Origin: Macrococcoides bohemicum
GTDB taxonomy: Bacteria; Bacillota; Bacilli; Staphylococcales; Staphylococcaceae
Length of the DNA: 64,000 nucleotides
Direction of reading: 5' to 3'
Assembly (NCBI RefSeq): GCF_003259675.1
Contig: NZ_PZJG01000003.1
Coordinates: 1 to 64,000, forward strand
In this document: positions 35,046-44,405 of the stretch, in pieces
Position numbering within the stretch: the stretch's first letter is position 1
How the letters are laid out: each line of letters opens with the position of its first letter
Program-made: the position numbers and the translations under genes
The notes under the pieces: generated by a model
The model's input: only the letters and a program-made list of their open reading frames with translations
Databases searched by the model: none
Told to the model about the DNA's origin: nothing

Positions 35046-35177
35046 CACTTGGAGGCCAATGTGCCAGGTATTATCGCAGCTTTATTTGTAAAATATTTTG
35101 TATTTGAGACAAGAGGGTATACATTAGAAGAAATAGAACAGGCACTTGTTACAAACAATACAAAATCTCTTAATTAA
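35046..35177 (+). pseudogene. 3' remnant of an MFS sugar porter
   Basis: An open stretch reads GIIAALFVKYFVFETRGYTL followed by EEIEQAL: the end of helix 12 and the hallmark (P)ETKG-x-[ST]LEEIE of sugar porters (XylE/GLUT family). Only about 43 codons remain and a stop lies just upstream. It ends 12 bp before galM, so a sugar transporter once preceded the mutarotase. Confidence 0.7.
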
Positions 35178-35189
35178 GGTGTGAACACA

Positions 35190-36158
35190 TTGAACAATAA
35201 AGAATACAAAACCTACACAATTTCCAGTAACAATATAACCATTGAATTAACAAATCTCGGCGCAATTATGAAAAGAATTTTAGTTCAACACAATAATCAA
35301 AAACTCGATATTGTCCTGGGGTTTGATAATGAACAGGACTACCTCGAAAACGATTCAACTTATTTTGGTGCAGTTATTGGTAGAAATGCTAATAGAATAG
35401 AGGATAGTATTTTTAACATAGAAGGTACACAATTTCATGTTGAATCTAATGAAGGAAATCATAACCTGCATAGTGGTTCAAGCGGTTTTCATACTAGAAA
35501 ATGGGATGTTGTATCTCATAATGAATATAGCATCACTTTTTCATTACTTAGTCCGCACTTAGATCAGGGATTTCCCGGGGAATTAAAGATGGAAGTAACA
35601 TACGCACTTACTGACGATAATGCGGTAGAAGTGACTTACAAAGGTCGAAGTGATAGATTAACTGTGTTTAATCCAACGAATCATAGTTATTTCAATTTAA
35701 ATGGGCATGATTCAGGTGACGTATTAGATCACAATCTATGGTTGAATAGTGATAAATATAGTGAATTAAATGATGAGAGTATTCCTACGGGTAAACAGAT
35801 AGAAGCGACGGATACGAATATGGACTTTACAGAAATGAGAAAGATCTCAGAAGATAAGACGGTTGAATATGATGATAATTTTATCTTAAATAGTAATGAC
35901 ATTCATCAGAAAGCAGCAATGCTTATAGGGGATGTTACTGGAATACAAATGGATGTTTATACGAATAGTCCATGTATTCAGCTTTATACCGGAAATGGTT
36001 TGGATAATGTATATGGTAAAAAGGGTACGGTTTATAACAAACATGCTGGTGTTTGTTTAGAAACTCAATTTGAACCGAATAGTATAAATTCAAATCATCC
36101 ACCGTTAATTGATGGTGAGAAAGAATATAAAACGATTTATAGATTTTCAGAATTTTAA
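35190..36158 (+). CDS. galM: Aldose 1-epimerase (mutarotase)
   Basis: Interconverts alpha and beta anomers of hexoses such as galactose or glucose. 322 residues with the family features GAVIGRNANRI, NHNLHSGSSGFHTR (first His), NPTNHSYFNLNGHDSGD (catalytic His) and VCLETQFEPNSIN (catalytic Glu). TTG 35190 is preferred since AAGGTG lies 7 bases upstream; the in-frame GTG 35181 overlaps that site. It now lacks a neighbouring functional sugar gene on the left, where only a porter remnant remains. Confidence 0.9.
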   Translation: MNNKEYKTYTISSNNITIELTNLGAIMKRILVQHNNQKLDIVLGFDNEQDYLENDSTYFGAVIGRNANRIEDSIFNIEGTQFHVESNEGNHNLHSGSSGFHTRKWDVVSHNEYSITFSLLSPHLDQGFPGELKMEVTYALTDDNAVEVTYKGRSDRLTVFNPTNHSYFNLNGHDSGDVLDHNLWLNSDKYSELNDESIPTGKQIEATDTNMDFTEMRKISEDKTVEYDDNFILNSNDIHQKAAMLIGDVTGIQMDVYTNSPCIQLYTGNGLDNVYGKKGTVYNKHAGVCLETQFEPNSINSNHPPLIDGEKEYKTIYRFSEF

Positions 36159-36172
36159 TAAATGAAAGAAAT

Positions 36173-36212
36173 AAAAAAGTGAGCAATCCATCATCGGATT
36201 ACTCACTTTTTT
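36173..36212. terminator. Bidirectional terminator
   Basis: AAAAAAGTGAG-type stem with one mismatch and an inner AATCC/GGATT, A/T runs on both sides, between convergent galM and the ornithine cyclodeaminase-like gene. Confidence 0.8.
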
Positions 36213-37146
36213 ATGACTTTTTCAACACGTCATACGCCCCGGCTGTTACTGCCAGGTCATAATATGCGGCGCCGACTGATTTGAAGATGGTGATGCCTTC
36301 TGATGCTGTCTTATCTGTTACATCTTTTAATAACGTTGCCTGAATGAAATCAAAGTGTCCGTCTTTTTCAGCCTCTATAAATTCTCCTGCTTCATGCATT
36401 GCACCGTGTAGATCATCTAAGACGATTGTGTCAGCGTGCTTGATTGAAGCTGTATCGATTTCTCGCATTTCAGGTAAGTAAGATCCGACACCATTAATAT
36501 GGGTATGAGCCTGAAGGTCTTTATGGTCAAAGACACTTTTCTCTGAACGTGTTGCACAGTTAATAATATCGGCATTTTTAACAGCTTCTGAAACACTATC
36601 AAACACTTGAATGTCACTCGTAACACCAAAGTCTTCGAGTCGTTGTTTAAAGTCTTTCGCTTTCTCATGTGTTCTGTTATAAAGACTAATCTTCTTTATA
36701 TTCCTTACTTCAATAACACCTAATACTTGTTCGAATGCCATTCCGCCAGTTCCAATAACGCATATCACTTCAGCATCTTGCTTAGATAACTTATCCGTAG
36801 CAATGGCACTCATCGCACCTGTTCTAAGGCGGGTTAAGTAGCTGCTTTCAAGATTTGCGATATGCGTTCCATCTGTTAAATCACTAAGTAATGTGACACC
36901 TTGCGATACCGGCTTGGATGTATTTTCCGGAAATATCGAAATCGTCTTTAGAATAGAGTAGTTACTTTTTGTATTGATACAAGGCATATACAGCATTGTA
37001 TTGTGTGTACCTGATACTTCAAGTACAGTTCGTTCTTTCATGATTATTTTATCATCATTTAAATCATTGAGGATTGATTTCACATCCTCGATGGCATGAC
37101 GCATCTTGTAGACTTCTTCAATTGCTTCATCACTATAGAATTGCAT
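36211..37146 (-). CDS. Ornithine cyclodeaminase/mu-crystallin family protein
   Basis: 311 residues, NAD(P)-binding. N-terminal dimer part with LEVSGTHNTMLYMPCINT, then the Rossmann site VICVIGTGGMAFEQVLG and the family segment LRTGAMSAIATDKLS. Members make proline from ornithine or act as amino-acid/imine dehydrogenases, so the substrate is open. RBS AGGAGG overlaps the stop of the preceding transporter remnant (37156), suggesting transporter and enzyme formed an operon before the transporter was broken. Confidence 0.85.
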   Translation of the reverse strand: MQFYSDEAIEEVYKMRHAIEDVKSILNDLNDDKIIMKERTVLEVSGTHNTMLYMPCINTKSNYSILKTISIFPENTSKPVSQGVTLLSDLTDGTHIANLESSYLTRLRTGAMSAIATDKLSKQDAEVICVIGTGGMAFEQVLGVIEVRNIKKISLYNRTHEKAKDFKQRLEDFGVTSDIQVFDSVSEAVKNADIINCATRSEKSVFDHKDLQAHTHINGVGSYLPEMREIDTASIKHADTIVLDDLHGAMHEAGEFIEAEKDGHFDFIQATLLKDVTDKTASEGITIFKSVGAAYYDLAVTAGAYDVLKKS

Positions 37147-37155
37147 AACTTCCTC

Positions 37156-37377
37156 CTAATTGATTGAAGTGTGCATTAAATCTTCAGCTTTCTTATTCTT
37201 AATTGATAATACTGAAATAATTGAGATGACTGCAATGATCATGATGTAGATGGCAACTGGTACATATGAGCCATTAAATTTACCCATCAAGTATTCCGCA
37301 ATCATCGGTGCAGTTCCACCGGCTAGTGCAGCACCAATTTGATAACCTAACGTAACACCAGTATAACGTACTGTCAA
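37156..37377 (-). pseudogene. 3' remnant of an MHS-family MFS transporter
   Basis: About 73 codons match the C-terminal end of metabolite:H+ symporters (ProP/ShiA type): VRYTGVTLGYQIGAALAGGT, PMIAEYLMGKF and VAIYIMIIAVISIISVLSI. A stop codon sits directly before the first homologous codon and the N-terminal ~350 residues are missing. The break (about 37378) is where the disaccharide operon region begins, so it probably marks an insertion or deletion joint. Confidence 0.75.
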
Positions 37378-37470
37378 TTAAATTTAAGAATTATTAGAAA
37401 GATTACGTTGGTTAGTTCGTTGTTGTTCTTGCTCTTATAACGCATAGAAAAAATTAATGTATCAAAAGTT

Positions 37471-37486
37471 ATGCAATCGTTTGCAA
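37471..37486. promoter_or_regulatory. LacI-type operator / cre site 1
   Basis: ATGCAATCGTTTGCAA fits the catabolite-responsive element consensus WTGNAANCGNWNNCWW at every fixed position and is near palindromic around CG. It lies just upstream of the -35 box TTGCAC (37494-37499). Confidence 0.72.
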
Positions 37487-37535
37487 AAAAATATTGCACT
37501 GACAAGAATAATGTGATAATCTTTAGATGTATTAA

Positions 37536-37551
37536 ATGAAAACGTTTTCTT
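37536..37551. promoter_or_regulatory. LacI-type operator / cre site 2
   Basis: ATGAAAACGTTTTCTT also fits the cre consensus. It lies after the -10 box (GATAAT 37515-37520 or TAATCT 37517-37522), near the transcription start, where a bound CcpA or the local LacI regulator would block transcription. 65 bp from site 1. Confidence 0.75.
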
Positions 37552-37578
37552 AAAAAACTAAACAAAAGGAGATTGACG

Positions 37579-38871
37579 ATGAAGAAAAAGACGTATTTAT
37601 CGTGGGTAGCATTAATCGTATTAACACTTGTATTAGCGGCTTGTGGTAACTCAGGCTCAGGCGGAGGTACTGCAAAAGATGGAGACAAAACAACAGTAAA
37701 TGTATTCCAGTTCAAAGTAGAATTCAAACAACAGTTTGAAGATATGGCCAAAAAATACATGGCTAAACATCCTGATGTTCAAATCAATATCGACACTGTT
37801 GGTGGTGGTAACGACTACGGTCAAGCTTTAAAAGCAAAAATCGCTTCAAAAAATGAACCAGATATTTTCAATATCGGTGGTCCTGAAGATTTAGAAGTTC
37901 ACAAAAATCGTTTAGCTGATTTATCAGATATGAAAGCTACTAAAGCAGTAATTAACGAAGATTTATTAGCACCTGTTCAAAAAGATGGCAAATCTTACGG
38001 TATCCCAATGAACCAGGAAGGATATGGTTTAATCTACAACAAAGAAATCTTCGAAAAAGCTGGTGTTAAAGCTGAAGATATTAAAACTTTAGATGATCTA
38101 GAAAAAGTTGCGGAAAAAATCGATGCTAAAAAATCGGAGCTAAAACTTTCTGGCGTATTCGCTTTACCTGCAAAAGAGAAATGGGTGTTAAGTGACCATG
38201 CTTCAAGCATGTTCTTAGCAACTGACTTTGATAATGATATTAAAAAAGCTTCTGAAGCAAAAACGTTAACATTCTCTAAAGCTGATCAATTAAAACAATA
38301 CTTAGATATTCAAAACAAATATTCAAAACAACCTGTTGCATCTTTAGATTACTCTCAACAAGTTGAAGAATTATTCTCAACTGGTAAAGTTGCAATGATT
38401 CAACAAGGTAACTGGGCATATCCTACAGTTGAAGGGGTAAACCCAGAACTTGCGAAAAATATTGGTTTAATCGCAGTTCCAACTGGTGATAAAGAAGTTA
38501 CAATGCCAGTAGGGGTTGCAAACAACTGGGCAGTTAACAAAAAATCAGATGAAAAAGTTCAAAAAGCAGCAAAAGATTTCTTAGACTGGTTATATACTTC
38601 TGAAGAAGGTAAGAAAATCGTTGTAGAAGATTTCAAATTTATTCCTGCTTATAAAGACTATGATACTGATAAGATTGCTGATCCATTATCAAAAGAAATC
38701 TACAAATATTCACAAGAAGGTAAAACTTCTGCTTGGGTATTTAAAGGTTATCCAACTGGATACACTGATGACGCTTTAGGTGCTTATTTACAAGATTATT
38801 TAACTGGTAAATTAACATTTGATGAAGCAATTAAAAAATCACAAGATGCTTGGGCAAAAGCACGTAAATAA
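37579..38871 (+). CDS. Sugar ABC transporter substrate-binding lipoprotein (MalE-like)
   Basis: 430-residue family 1 solute-binding protein. Signal peptide with lipobox VLAACG gives a lipid anchor. Mature part has VNVFQFKVEFKQQFEDMAKK, GIPMNQEGYGLIYNKEIFEK and VGVANNWAVNKKSDEKV, typical of oligosaccharide binding. ATG 37579 behind AAAGGAG. First gene of the operon, under two LacI/cre operators, and followed by a partial terminator that should keep it in excess over the permeases. Substrate probably an alpha-linked disaccharide, from the GH13 and ThuA genes downstream. Confidence 0.9.
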   Translation: MKKKTYLSWVALIVLTLVLAACGNSGSGGGTAKDGDKTTVNVFQFKVEFKQQFEDMAKKYMAKHPDVQINIDTVGGGNDYGQALKAKIASKNEPDIFNIGGPEDLEVHKNRLADLSDMKATKAVINEDLLAPVQKDGKSYGIPMNQEGYGLIYNKEIFEKAGVKAEDIKTLDDLEKVAEKIDAKKSELKLSGVFALPAKEKWVLSDHASSMFLATDFDNDIKKASEAKTLTFSKADQLKQYLDIQNKYSKQPVASLDYSQQVEELFSTGKVAMIQQGNWAYPTVEGVNPELAKNIGLIAVPTGDKEVTMPVGVANNWAVNKKSDEKVQKAAKDFLDWLYTSEEGKKIVVEDFKFIPAYKDYDTDKIADPLSKEIYKYSQEGKTSAWVFKGYPTGYTDDALGAYLQDYLTGKLTFDEAIKKSQDAWAKARK

Positions 38872-38877
38872 AAACTT

Positions 38878-38911
38878 AAGGGAGAACGCTTCGGTGGTTC
38901 TCCCTTTTTTA
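38878..38911 (+). terminator. Intra-operon attenuating terminator
   Basis: 10-bp stem AAGGGAGAAC/GTTCTCCCTT with a loop GCTTCGGTG and a T-run, between the binding protein and permease genes; such hairpins commonly set a high binding-protein ratio. Confidence 0.82.
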
Positions 38912-38928
38912 AACAAAGGAGTGAGCAT

Positions 38929-39795
38929 ATGAAGACGAAAAGTTTAGCTTTCTGGTTATTTTTATTACCGGTTTTAGTAGCTTTATTTATGGTAATTATT
39001 ATTCCGTTTATTTACGGTATTTACTATTCATTTACCAATTGGAATGGAGACATTAGTCAAACACCTGGATTTGTTGGGTTTCAGAACTATGTAGATTTAT
39101 TGAAGGACGATACATTTATCAATGCATTGATGTTTACATTTAAATATTCGATTGCAGCGATTTTCGTCATTAACTTTATCGGTTTAAGTTTAGCGTTAAT
39201 TGTAACAAGTAAGATTAAATCAAAGAATTTACTAAGAACAGTATTTTTCATGCCCAACTTAATCGGTGGATTAATTCTAGGGTTTATCTGGCAGTTTATC
39301 TTTACGAAAGTATTTGCAATGATCGGTGAAGCAATCGGTTCTACTGCGTTGCAAGGTTGGTTAAGTGATACGCATACAGGTTTCTGGGGAATGGTCATCC
39401 TTTCAACATGGCAAATGGCAGGGTACATTATGATTATCTACATCGCATATTTAGAAAATGTACCAGATGATTTACTGGAAGCGGCAGAAATTGATGGTGC
39501 GAATGCTTGGCAACGTTTCAAAAATATTACCTTCCCAATGGTAGCACCTGCATTTACAGTATGTATGTTCTTAACGTTATCAGGTGCATTTAAAATTTAT
39601 GATCAGAACTTATCTTTAACAAATGGTGGTCCAGGTAACTCAACGAAAATGTTAGCGATGGATATTGTAGATACAGCATTTAAGATGAATCACATGGGTG
39701 AAGCACAAGCGAAAGCGGTTGTATTCTTCCTTATCGTAACAGTGATTAGTTTAACGCAAGTATACTATAACAAGAAACGTGAGGTGGAAATGTAA
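38929..39795 (+). CDS. Sugar ABC transporter permease (MalF-type)
   Basis: 288 residues, six transmembrane segments. The EAA loop that docks with the ATPase reads LLEAAEIDGANAWQRFKNIT with FPMVAP after it. RBS AAAGGAG. Stop overlaps the next permease start (TAATG), so the heterodimer halves are coupled. Confidence 0.92.
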   Translation: MKTKSLAFWLFLLPVLVALFMVIIIPFIYGIYYSFTNWNGDISQTPGFVGFQNYVDLLKDDTFINALMFTFKYSIAAIFVINFIGLSLALIVTSKIKSKNLLRTVFFMPNLIGGLILGFIWQFIFTKVFAMIGEAIGSTALQGWLSDTHTGFWGMVILSTWQMAGYIMIIYIAYLENVPDDLLEAAEIDGANAWQRFKNITFPMVAPAFTVCMFLTLSGAFKIYDQNLSLTNGGPGNSTKMLAMDIVDTAFKMNHMGEAQAKAVVFFLIVTVISLTQVYYNKKREVEM

Positions 39796-40607
39796 TGGCT
39801 AAAGTCAGAAGATGGGGACTCGAAATATTAGCAATTATTTTAGGAATAATTTGGTTATCACCATTTTACCTGATGATTGTAAATGCTTTTAAGACAAAGT
39901 TAGAAATTTTTGATAATACTTTAAAGCTTCCGGCAAACGTTACTTTCCAGAATTTTAAAGATGCTTTTGAACAGTTATCGTTTTTACGTACATTCTTTAA
40001 TTCAGTGCTTGTTTCAGTGATAGCAGTGACATTAATTATCATTTTCTCAAGTATGGCAGCATATGCTTTAAATCGTAATAAAAGTAAGGTTTCAGGTATC
40101 ATATTCTTCTTATTTGTTGCAGCGATGCTGATACCTTTCCAATCAGTAATGATTCCACTTGTTAAGATATTCGGTGATTTACAAAGCTTAAATATCAGTG
40201 GATTAATCTTTATGTACTTAGGTTTCGGTGCAAGTTTATCAATTTTCTTATATCACGGGGCATTACAAAGTATCCCGAAATCACTAGATGAAGCAGCTAT
40301 GATTGATGGTGCAAGTAAATGGCAGATTTTCTGGTATATCATCTTTCCGATGTTAAAACCAATTTCAGTTACAGTAGGTATTTTAAATATTATTTGGATC
40401 TGGAATGACTACCTATTACCAAGTTTAGTATTAGGTGCTGGTCAGGAAACGATTCCACTTAAATTATTCTTCTTCTTTGGACAGTATACGAAACAGTGGC
40501 ACTTAGCTTTAGCAGGATTAACATTATCTATTATACCGGTTGTTATTGGTTACTTCTTTGCACAAAAACACATTATTAAAGGTGTATCGGATGGGGCTGT
40601 GAAATAG
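39795..40607 (+). CDS. Sugar ABC transporter permease (MalG-type)
   Basis: 270 residues, six transmembrane segments; EAA loop LDEAAMIDGASKWQIFWYII with FPMLKP. Pairs with the preceding permease. Its stop TAG directly abuts the TTG start of the LacI regulator. Confidence 0.92.
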   Translation: MAKVRRWGLEILAIILGIIWLSPFYLMIVNAFKTKLEIFDNTLKLPANVTFQNFKDAFEQLSFLRTFFNSVLVSVIAVTLIIIFSSMAAYALNRNKSKVSGIIFFLFVAAMLIPFQSVMIPLVKIFGDLQSLNISGLIFMYLGFGASLSIFLYHGALQSIPKSLDEAAMIDGASKWQIFWYIIFPMLKPISVTVGILNIIWIWNDYLLPSLVLGAGQETIPLKLFFFFGQYTKQWHLALAGLTLSIIPVVIGYFFAQKHIIKGVSDGAVK

Positions 40608-41618
40608 TTGGTAACAATCAAGGATGTAGCTAAAAGAGCGAGTGTATCACCTTCAACTGTATCGCGTGTGATTAGTAACCATAGCGGTATCAGTAGTGAG
40701 ACAAAGAAGAAAGTACAGAAAGTGATGGACGAAATAGGTTATACACCAAATTTATCTGCACGTTATCTTGTAACGAAACAAACGAAAACAATATTACTCG
40801 TGTTAAAGACTGCTTCGATTGAAATGAGACAGAACCCCTTTTTCACTGACGTATTAATCAGTGTTTCAAAGGTCTGTAAAGAGAATGGATATTCAACGAT
40901 TACGACAACAAGTATCGATGAACAAGCACTATTTAAAGAAGTTAAGAATTATATAGATAGTCGTATGATTGACGGTGTTATTTTACTATACTCAAAACAA
41001 GACAAAGTAACAGATTATCTGAAGGCGAAATCTTTTCCGTTTGTAGTGATCGGTAAAGCACTTGATGACAATTATCCAGTTATGTATATCGATAATGATA
41101 ACGTAAAGGCAAGCGAACAGTTAACTGAATATATGGTAGATCTTGGTCACAAAAACCTATTATTTATTCGTGAACAAGGTGATTATGAAGTAAGTAAAGA
41201 TAGAGAATTGGGATTCATCAATGTTTGCAGAAAACACGGTATTGATTATGAAGTATTAGAAGGCACGCTTGAATTAAAAGAAGCTCAATCCATATTGAAA
41301 GAAATTAATATTGAAAGATTTAGTGGTTTGATTACATCAGACAGTATGATGAACTTGTTAGTATTAAATATACTTTATCAGAAGAAGATTAATGTGCCTG
41401 AAACAATACAGACCGCAACATTTAATGACTCATTTCTAAGTGAAACTGCATGTCCGTCACAAACTGTCGTCAATATTTATCCAGAATCACTAGGCAAAGT
41501 AGCAGCAACGAATTTAATTGAACTATTATCAGATAAAGCATTTCCAATATATAACGTGATTATTCCTACAACAATAATTGAAAGAAACTCAACACAAATG
41601 ATTGGAGCGAGAAGATGA
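40608..41618 (+). CDS. LacI-family regulator of the disaccharide operon (MalR-like)
   Basis: 336 residues. N-terminal LacI helix-turn-helix [20 protein letters not shown] and hinge [11 protein letters not shown], then a periplasmic-binding-protein-like sensor domain. Starts with TTG immediately after the permease stop, so it is translated by coupling and probably made in small amounts. It lies inside the operon it likely controls through the palindromes at 37471 and 37536. MalR of staphylococci has a very similar N-terminus as I recall it. Confidence 0.87.
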   Translation: MVTIKDVAKRASVSPSTVSRVISNHSGISSETKKKVQKVMDEIGYTPNLSARYLVTKQTKTILLVLKTASIEMRQNPFFTDVLISVSKVCKENGYSTITTTSIDEQALFKEVKNYIDSRMIDGVILLYSKQDKVTDYLKAKSFPFVVIGKALDDNYPVMYIDNDNVKASEQLTEYMVDLGHKNLLFIREQGDYEVSKDRELGFINVCRKHGIDYEVLEGTLELKEAQSILKEINIERFSGLITSDSMMNLLVLNILYQKKINVPETIQTATFNDSFLSETACPSQTVVNIYPESLGKVAATNLIELLSDKAFPIYNVIIPTTIIERNSTQMIGARR

Positions 41619-42328
41619 ATATTACAGTATGGAATGAATATAGACACGAAAAAGAATCAGAAAAAGTGAGACTTCATTATCCAGAAGGCATTCATAAAGT
41701 TATTGCAGACTTTCTGGAAGGTGATGTAACGACCGCAACACTTGATATGCCTGAACATGGTTTAACAGAAGAAGTCTTAAATCGAACAGATGTATTAATT
41801 TGGTGGGGACATAAAGCACATGATGAAGTCAGTGATGAAATTGTTGAGAAAGTGCATCAAAGAATATTAGAAGGTATGGGGTTTATCGCCTTGCATAGTG
41901 CGCATTTCTCAAAAGTATTTAAGAAACTCATGGGTACAGGCTGTGATTTGAAGTGGAGAGAAGCAGGAGAAAAAGAAAGAATCTGGGTAATCAACCCTGC
42001 ACATCCTATCGCCGAAGGTCTGCCAGAATACTTTGAACTTGAAGAAGAAGAGATGTACGGTGAACATTTTGATATTCCAGCACCAGATGAATTATTATTC
42101 TTAAGTTGGTTTGAAGGTGGAGAAGTATTTAGAAGTGGTGCTACTTTTACACGTGGCAACGGCAAGATATTCTACTTCCGACCTGGTCATGAAACGTATC
42201 CGACATACCATAACGAATATGTTCAAAAAGTCATTAAAAATGCAGTGAATTGGGTGAAACCAACGCAATCAACATATCCGACGTATGGTAATCATCAACC
42301 GATAGAATCGATACAGAAAGGTGAATAA
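41615..42328 (+). CDS. ThuA-like protein
   Basis: 237 residues of the ThuA (trehalose utilisation) family, a class I glutamine amidotransferase-like fold: [55 protein letters not shown] and [15 protein letters not shown]. In rhizobia ThuA and the dehydrogenase ThuB process trehalose through 3-keto derivatives. ATG overlaps the LacI stop (ATGA). With the two dehydrogenases after it, a 3-keto-disaccharide route is the likely job. Confidence 0.85.
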   Translation: MNITVWNEYRHEKESEKVRLHYPEGIHKVIADFLEGDVTTATLDMPEHGLTEEVLNRTDVLIWWGHKAHDEVSDEIVEKVHQRILEGMGFIALHSAHFSKVFKKLMGTGCDLKWREAGEKERIWVINPAHPIAEGLPEYFELEEEEMYGEHFDIPAPDELLFLSWFEGGEVFRSGATFTRGNGKIFYFRPGHETYPTYHNEYVQKVIKNAVNWVKPTQSTYPTYGNHQPIESIQKGE

Positions 42329-42329
42329 T

Positions 42330-43346
42330 ATGGCACAATTAAATGTAGGTATTATTGGAGTAGGTAGCATTGCTACACATAGACATATCCCTGAATATCA
42401 GCTTTTGGAAGATGTAAATATTGTTGCATATTGTGATATTGTACAGGAGCGTGCTTCTGAATATGCAGAACAATTTGGTGGCAAAAGTTACGATAACTAT
42501 AAAGCATTACTACAAGATGATTCTATTGATGCAGTTAGTATCTGTACACCAAACTATTTACATGCTGAGATTGCGATAGAAGCTTTAACAGCAGGAAAGC
42601 ATGTACTGTGTGAAAAACCGATGGCAACAACGATTGAAGATGCAAAACGTATGATTGAAGCAGCAACCAACTCAGGAAAACAATTAATGATTGCTCAAAA
42701 TCAACGATTTACAGAAGCACATGAACTAGCTCGTGAAAAACTTTCACAAGGTAAGCTAGGTAAAATTTATTCATTCAAAACAACCTTTGGCCATGCTGGT
42801 CCGGAGTCATGGAGTGTGGACGGTGCTAATAGCTGGTTCTTTGACAAAAGACGCGCTTTTATTGGTGCTATGGGGGATTTAGGTGTTCATAAAATTGACT
42901 TAATGCATTACTTATTGAATGAAACGTTCACAGAAGTTGGTGCGATGATTGAAACAAGTGAAAAAGAAGGTACTGTTGATGATAATGCAGTCTTTATTCT
43001 GAAAACTAAAAGTGGTGCTATTGGAACAATGAGTGCTGCATGGGTATACAAGGGTGAAGAAGATAACAGTACAATTATTTATGGTGAAAAAGGCATATTA
43101 AAGCTTAACACAGATTCTGAATTTAACTATATCTTTATTGATGAAGAAGGCAATAAAGAAGCATATAAATTAGGCAAGATACAAACAAATGACGCACAAA
43201 CGTCAACAGGTACGATAGAGCGATTTATTGAAGCGATTCAAGGTGGTCAACCTGTACCAGTAAACGGGCAGGATGGATTAGCATCATTAAATGTAATCGT
43301 AAAAGCTTTGCAATCAGCACAAGAGAAAAAAGTGGTGAAGATTTAA
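42330..43346 (+). CDS. Gfo/Idh/MocA-family dehydrogenase 1
   Basis: 338 residues. NAD(P) fold GIIGVGSIATHRHIPEYQLL, the family CEKPMATT loop (near residue 95) and FIGAMGDLGVHKIDLMHYLL with the catalytic-type His. Acts on a sugar hydroxyl, probably carbon 3 of a disaccharide (ThuB-like). ATG 42330 follows AAAGGTG; an in-frame GTG 42321 overlaps that site. Confidence 0.88.
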   Translation: MAQLNVGIIGVGSIATHRHIPEYQLLEDVNIVAYCDIVQERASEYAEQFGGKSYDNYKALLQDDSIDAVSICTPNYLHAEIAIEALTAGKHVLCEKPMATTIEDAKRMIEAATNSGKQLMIAQNQRFTEAHELAREKLSQGKLGKIYSFKTTFGHAGPESWSVDGANSWFFDKRRAFIGAMGDLGVHKIDLMHYLLNETFTEVGAMIETSEKEGTVDDNAVFILKTKSGAIGTMSAAWVYKGEEDNSTIIYGEKGILKLNTDSEFNYIFIDEEGNKEAYKLGKIQTNDAQTSTGTIERFIEAIQGGQPVPVNGQDGLASLNVIVKALQSAQEKKVVKI

Positions 43347-44393
43347 ATGGAACAATTAAAGATTGGTATCGTTGGAGCAGGAGGAATCGCAACAGGTAGA
43401 CACATCCCTACATTCCAGCAGTTCCAGGAAGTTAGTGTAAGTCATATTTATGATATCGATGCTGAGAAAGCAAAGATTGTGGCAACTGAGTTTGGTATAG
43501 AATATGTTTGTGATACGTATGAAGAAATGCTTGAAGCAGTAGACGCAGTAATCATTACTACTCCGAACAAATTTCATGCACCATATACAATCCAGGCACT
43601 CAATCGAGATGTTCATGTGATGTGTGAAAAACCGATGGCATTATCAAGTGAAGAGTGTGATGCGATGATTGGAGCAGAGGAACGTAGTGAAGGCGTATTA
43701 CATATCGCATATCATTATCGTTTCATGAAAGAAGCAATAGCAGCCAAACAAATCATTGATCAAGGCGTTATCGGCGAACCTCTTGTAATTAACGTAAAAG
43801 CAATGCGACGTCGTAAAGTACCTGGTTGGGGTGTGTTTACGAATAAAGAGCTACAAGGTGGCGGTTCATTGATTGATTATGGTTGTCATCTACTAGATTT
43901 AGCGATGTGGTTAGCAGGAGATGTTAAACCTATTGAAGTAAATGGAACGACTTATAATCGTTTAAGTAAAGACAACCATGACATCGTTAATGAATGGGGA
44001 AATTTTGATGCATCCACTTTTGAAGTAGATGACCATGTTACAGCATATGTTAAGTTTGATAATCAGGCTTCAATGTTATTTGAAACAAGTTGGGCGGCAA
44101 ATATTGAACACGATGAAGAATTCATTAGTATAGCAGGTACTAAAGGCGGCATTAATGTATTTGATATGAAATACAATACAGCTTCAGAAGGTTTGATGAC
44201 GACAACCATGATAGATTACGTGCAGGAGAAAAATACTTTCGAGTATTTACAGGCTAGCAATTTTATTAGAACAATCTTGCATGATTCAGTATTAAAAGTG
44301 AAGTCTGTTGAAGCACGTAACGTATCTAAAATTATTGAAGCAATTTACTTAAGCAGTGCACAAAACAAAGCGATAAAAATTCAAAATAGTTAG
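43347..44393 (+). CDS. Gfo/Idh/MocA-family dehydrogenase 2
   Basis: 348 residues, paralogue of the preceding gene: GIVGAGGIATGRHIPTFQQF, CEKPMALS and GGGSLIDYGCHLLDLAMWLA. Starts directly at the previous stop. Two successive dehydrogenases suggest oxidation and later reduction of a keto-sugar, or different sugars. S. aureus has the same pair after malEFG, as I recall. Confidence 0.88.
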   Translation: MEQLKIGIVGAGGIATGRHIPTFQQFQEVSVSHIYDIDAEKAKIVATEFGIEYVCDTYEEMLEAVDAVIITTPNKFHAPYTIQALNRDVHVMCEKPMALSSEECDAMIGAEERSEGVLHIAYHYRFMKEAIAAKQIIDQGVIGEPLVINVKAMRRRKVPGWGVFTNKELQGGGSLIDYGCHLLDLAMWLAGDVKPIEVNGTTYNRLSKDNHDIVNEWGNFDASTFEVDDHVTAYVKFDNQASMLFETSWAANIEHDEEFISIAGTKGGINVFDMKYNTASEGLMTTTMIDYVQEKNTFEYLQASNFIRTILHDSVLKVKSVEARNVSKIIEAIYLSSAQNKAIKIQNS

Positions 44394-44405
44394 GAGAAGA
44401 TCACG

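Noticed and set aside
37374-37760. 128-codon minus-strand frame over the operon promoter and binding-protein start
   Set aside because: Covers the promoter, both operators and the lipoprotein signal peptide of the real gene; no RBS.
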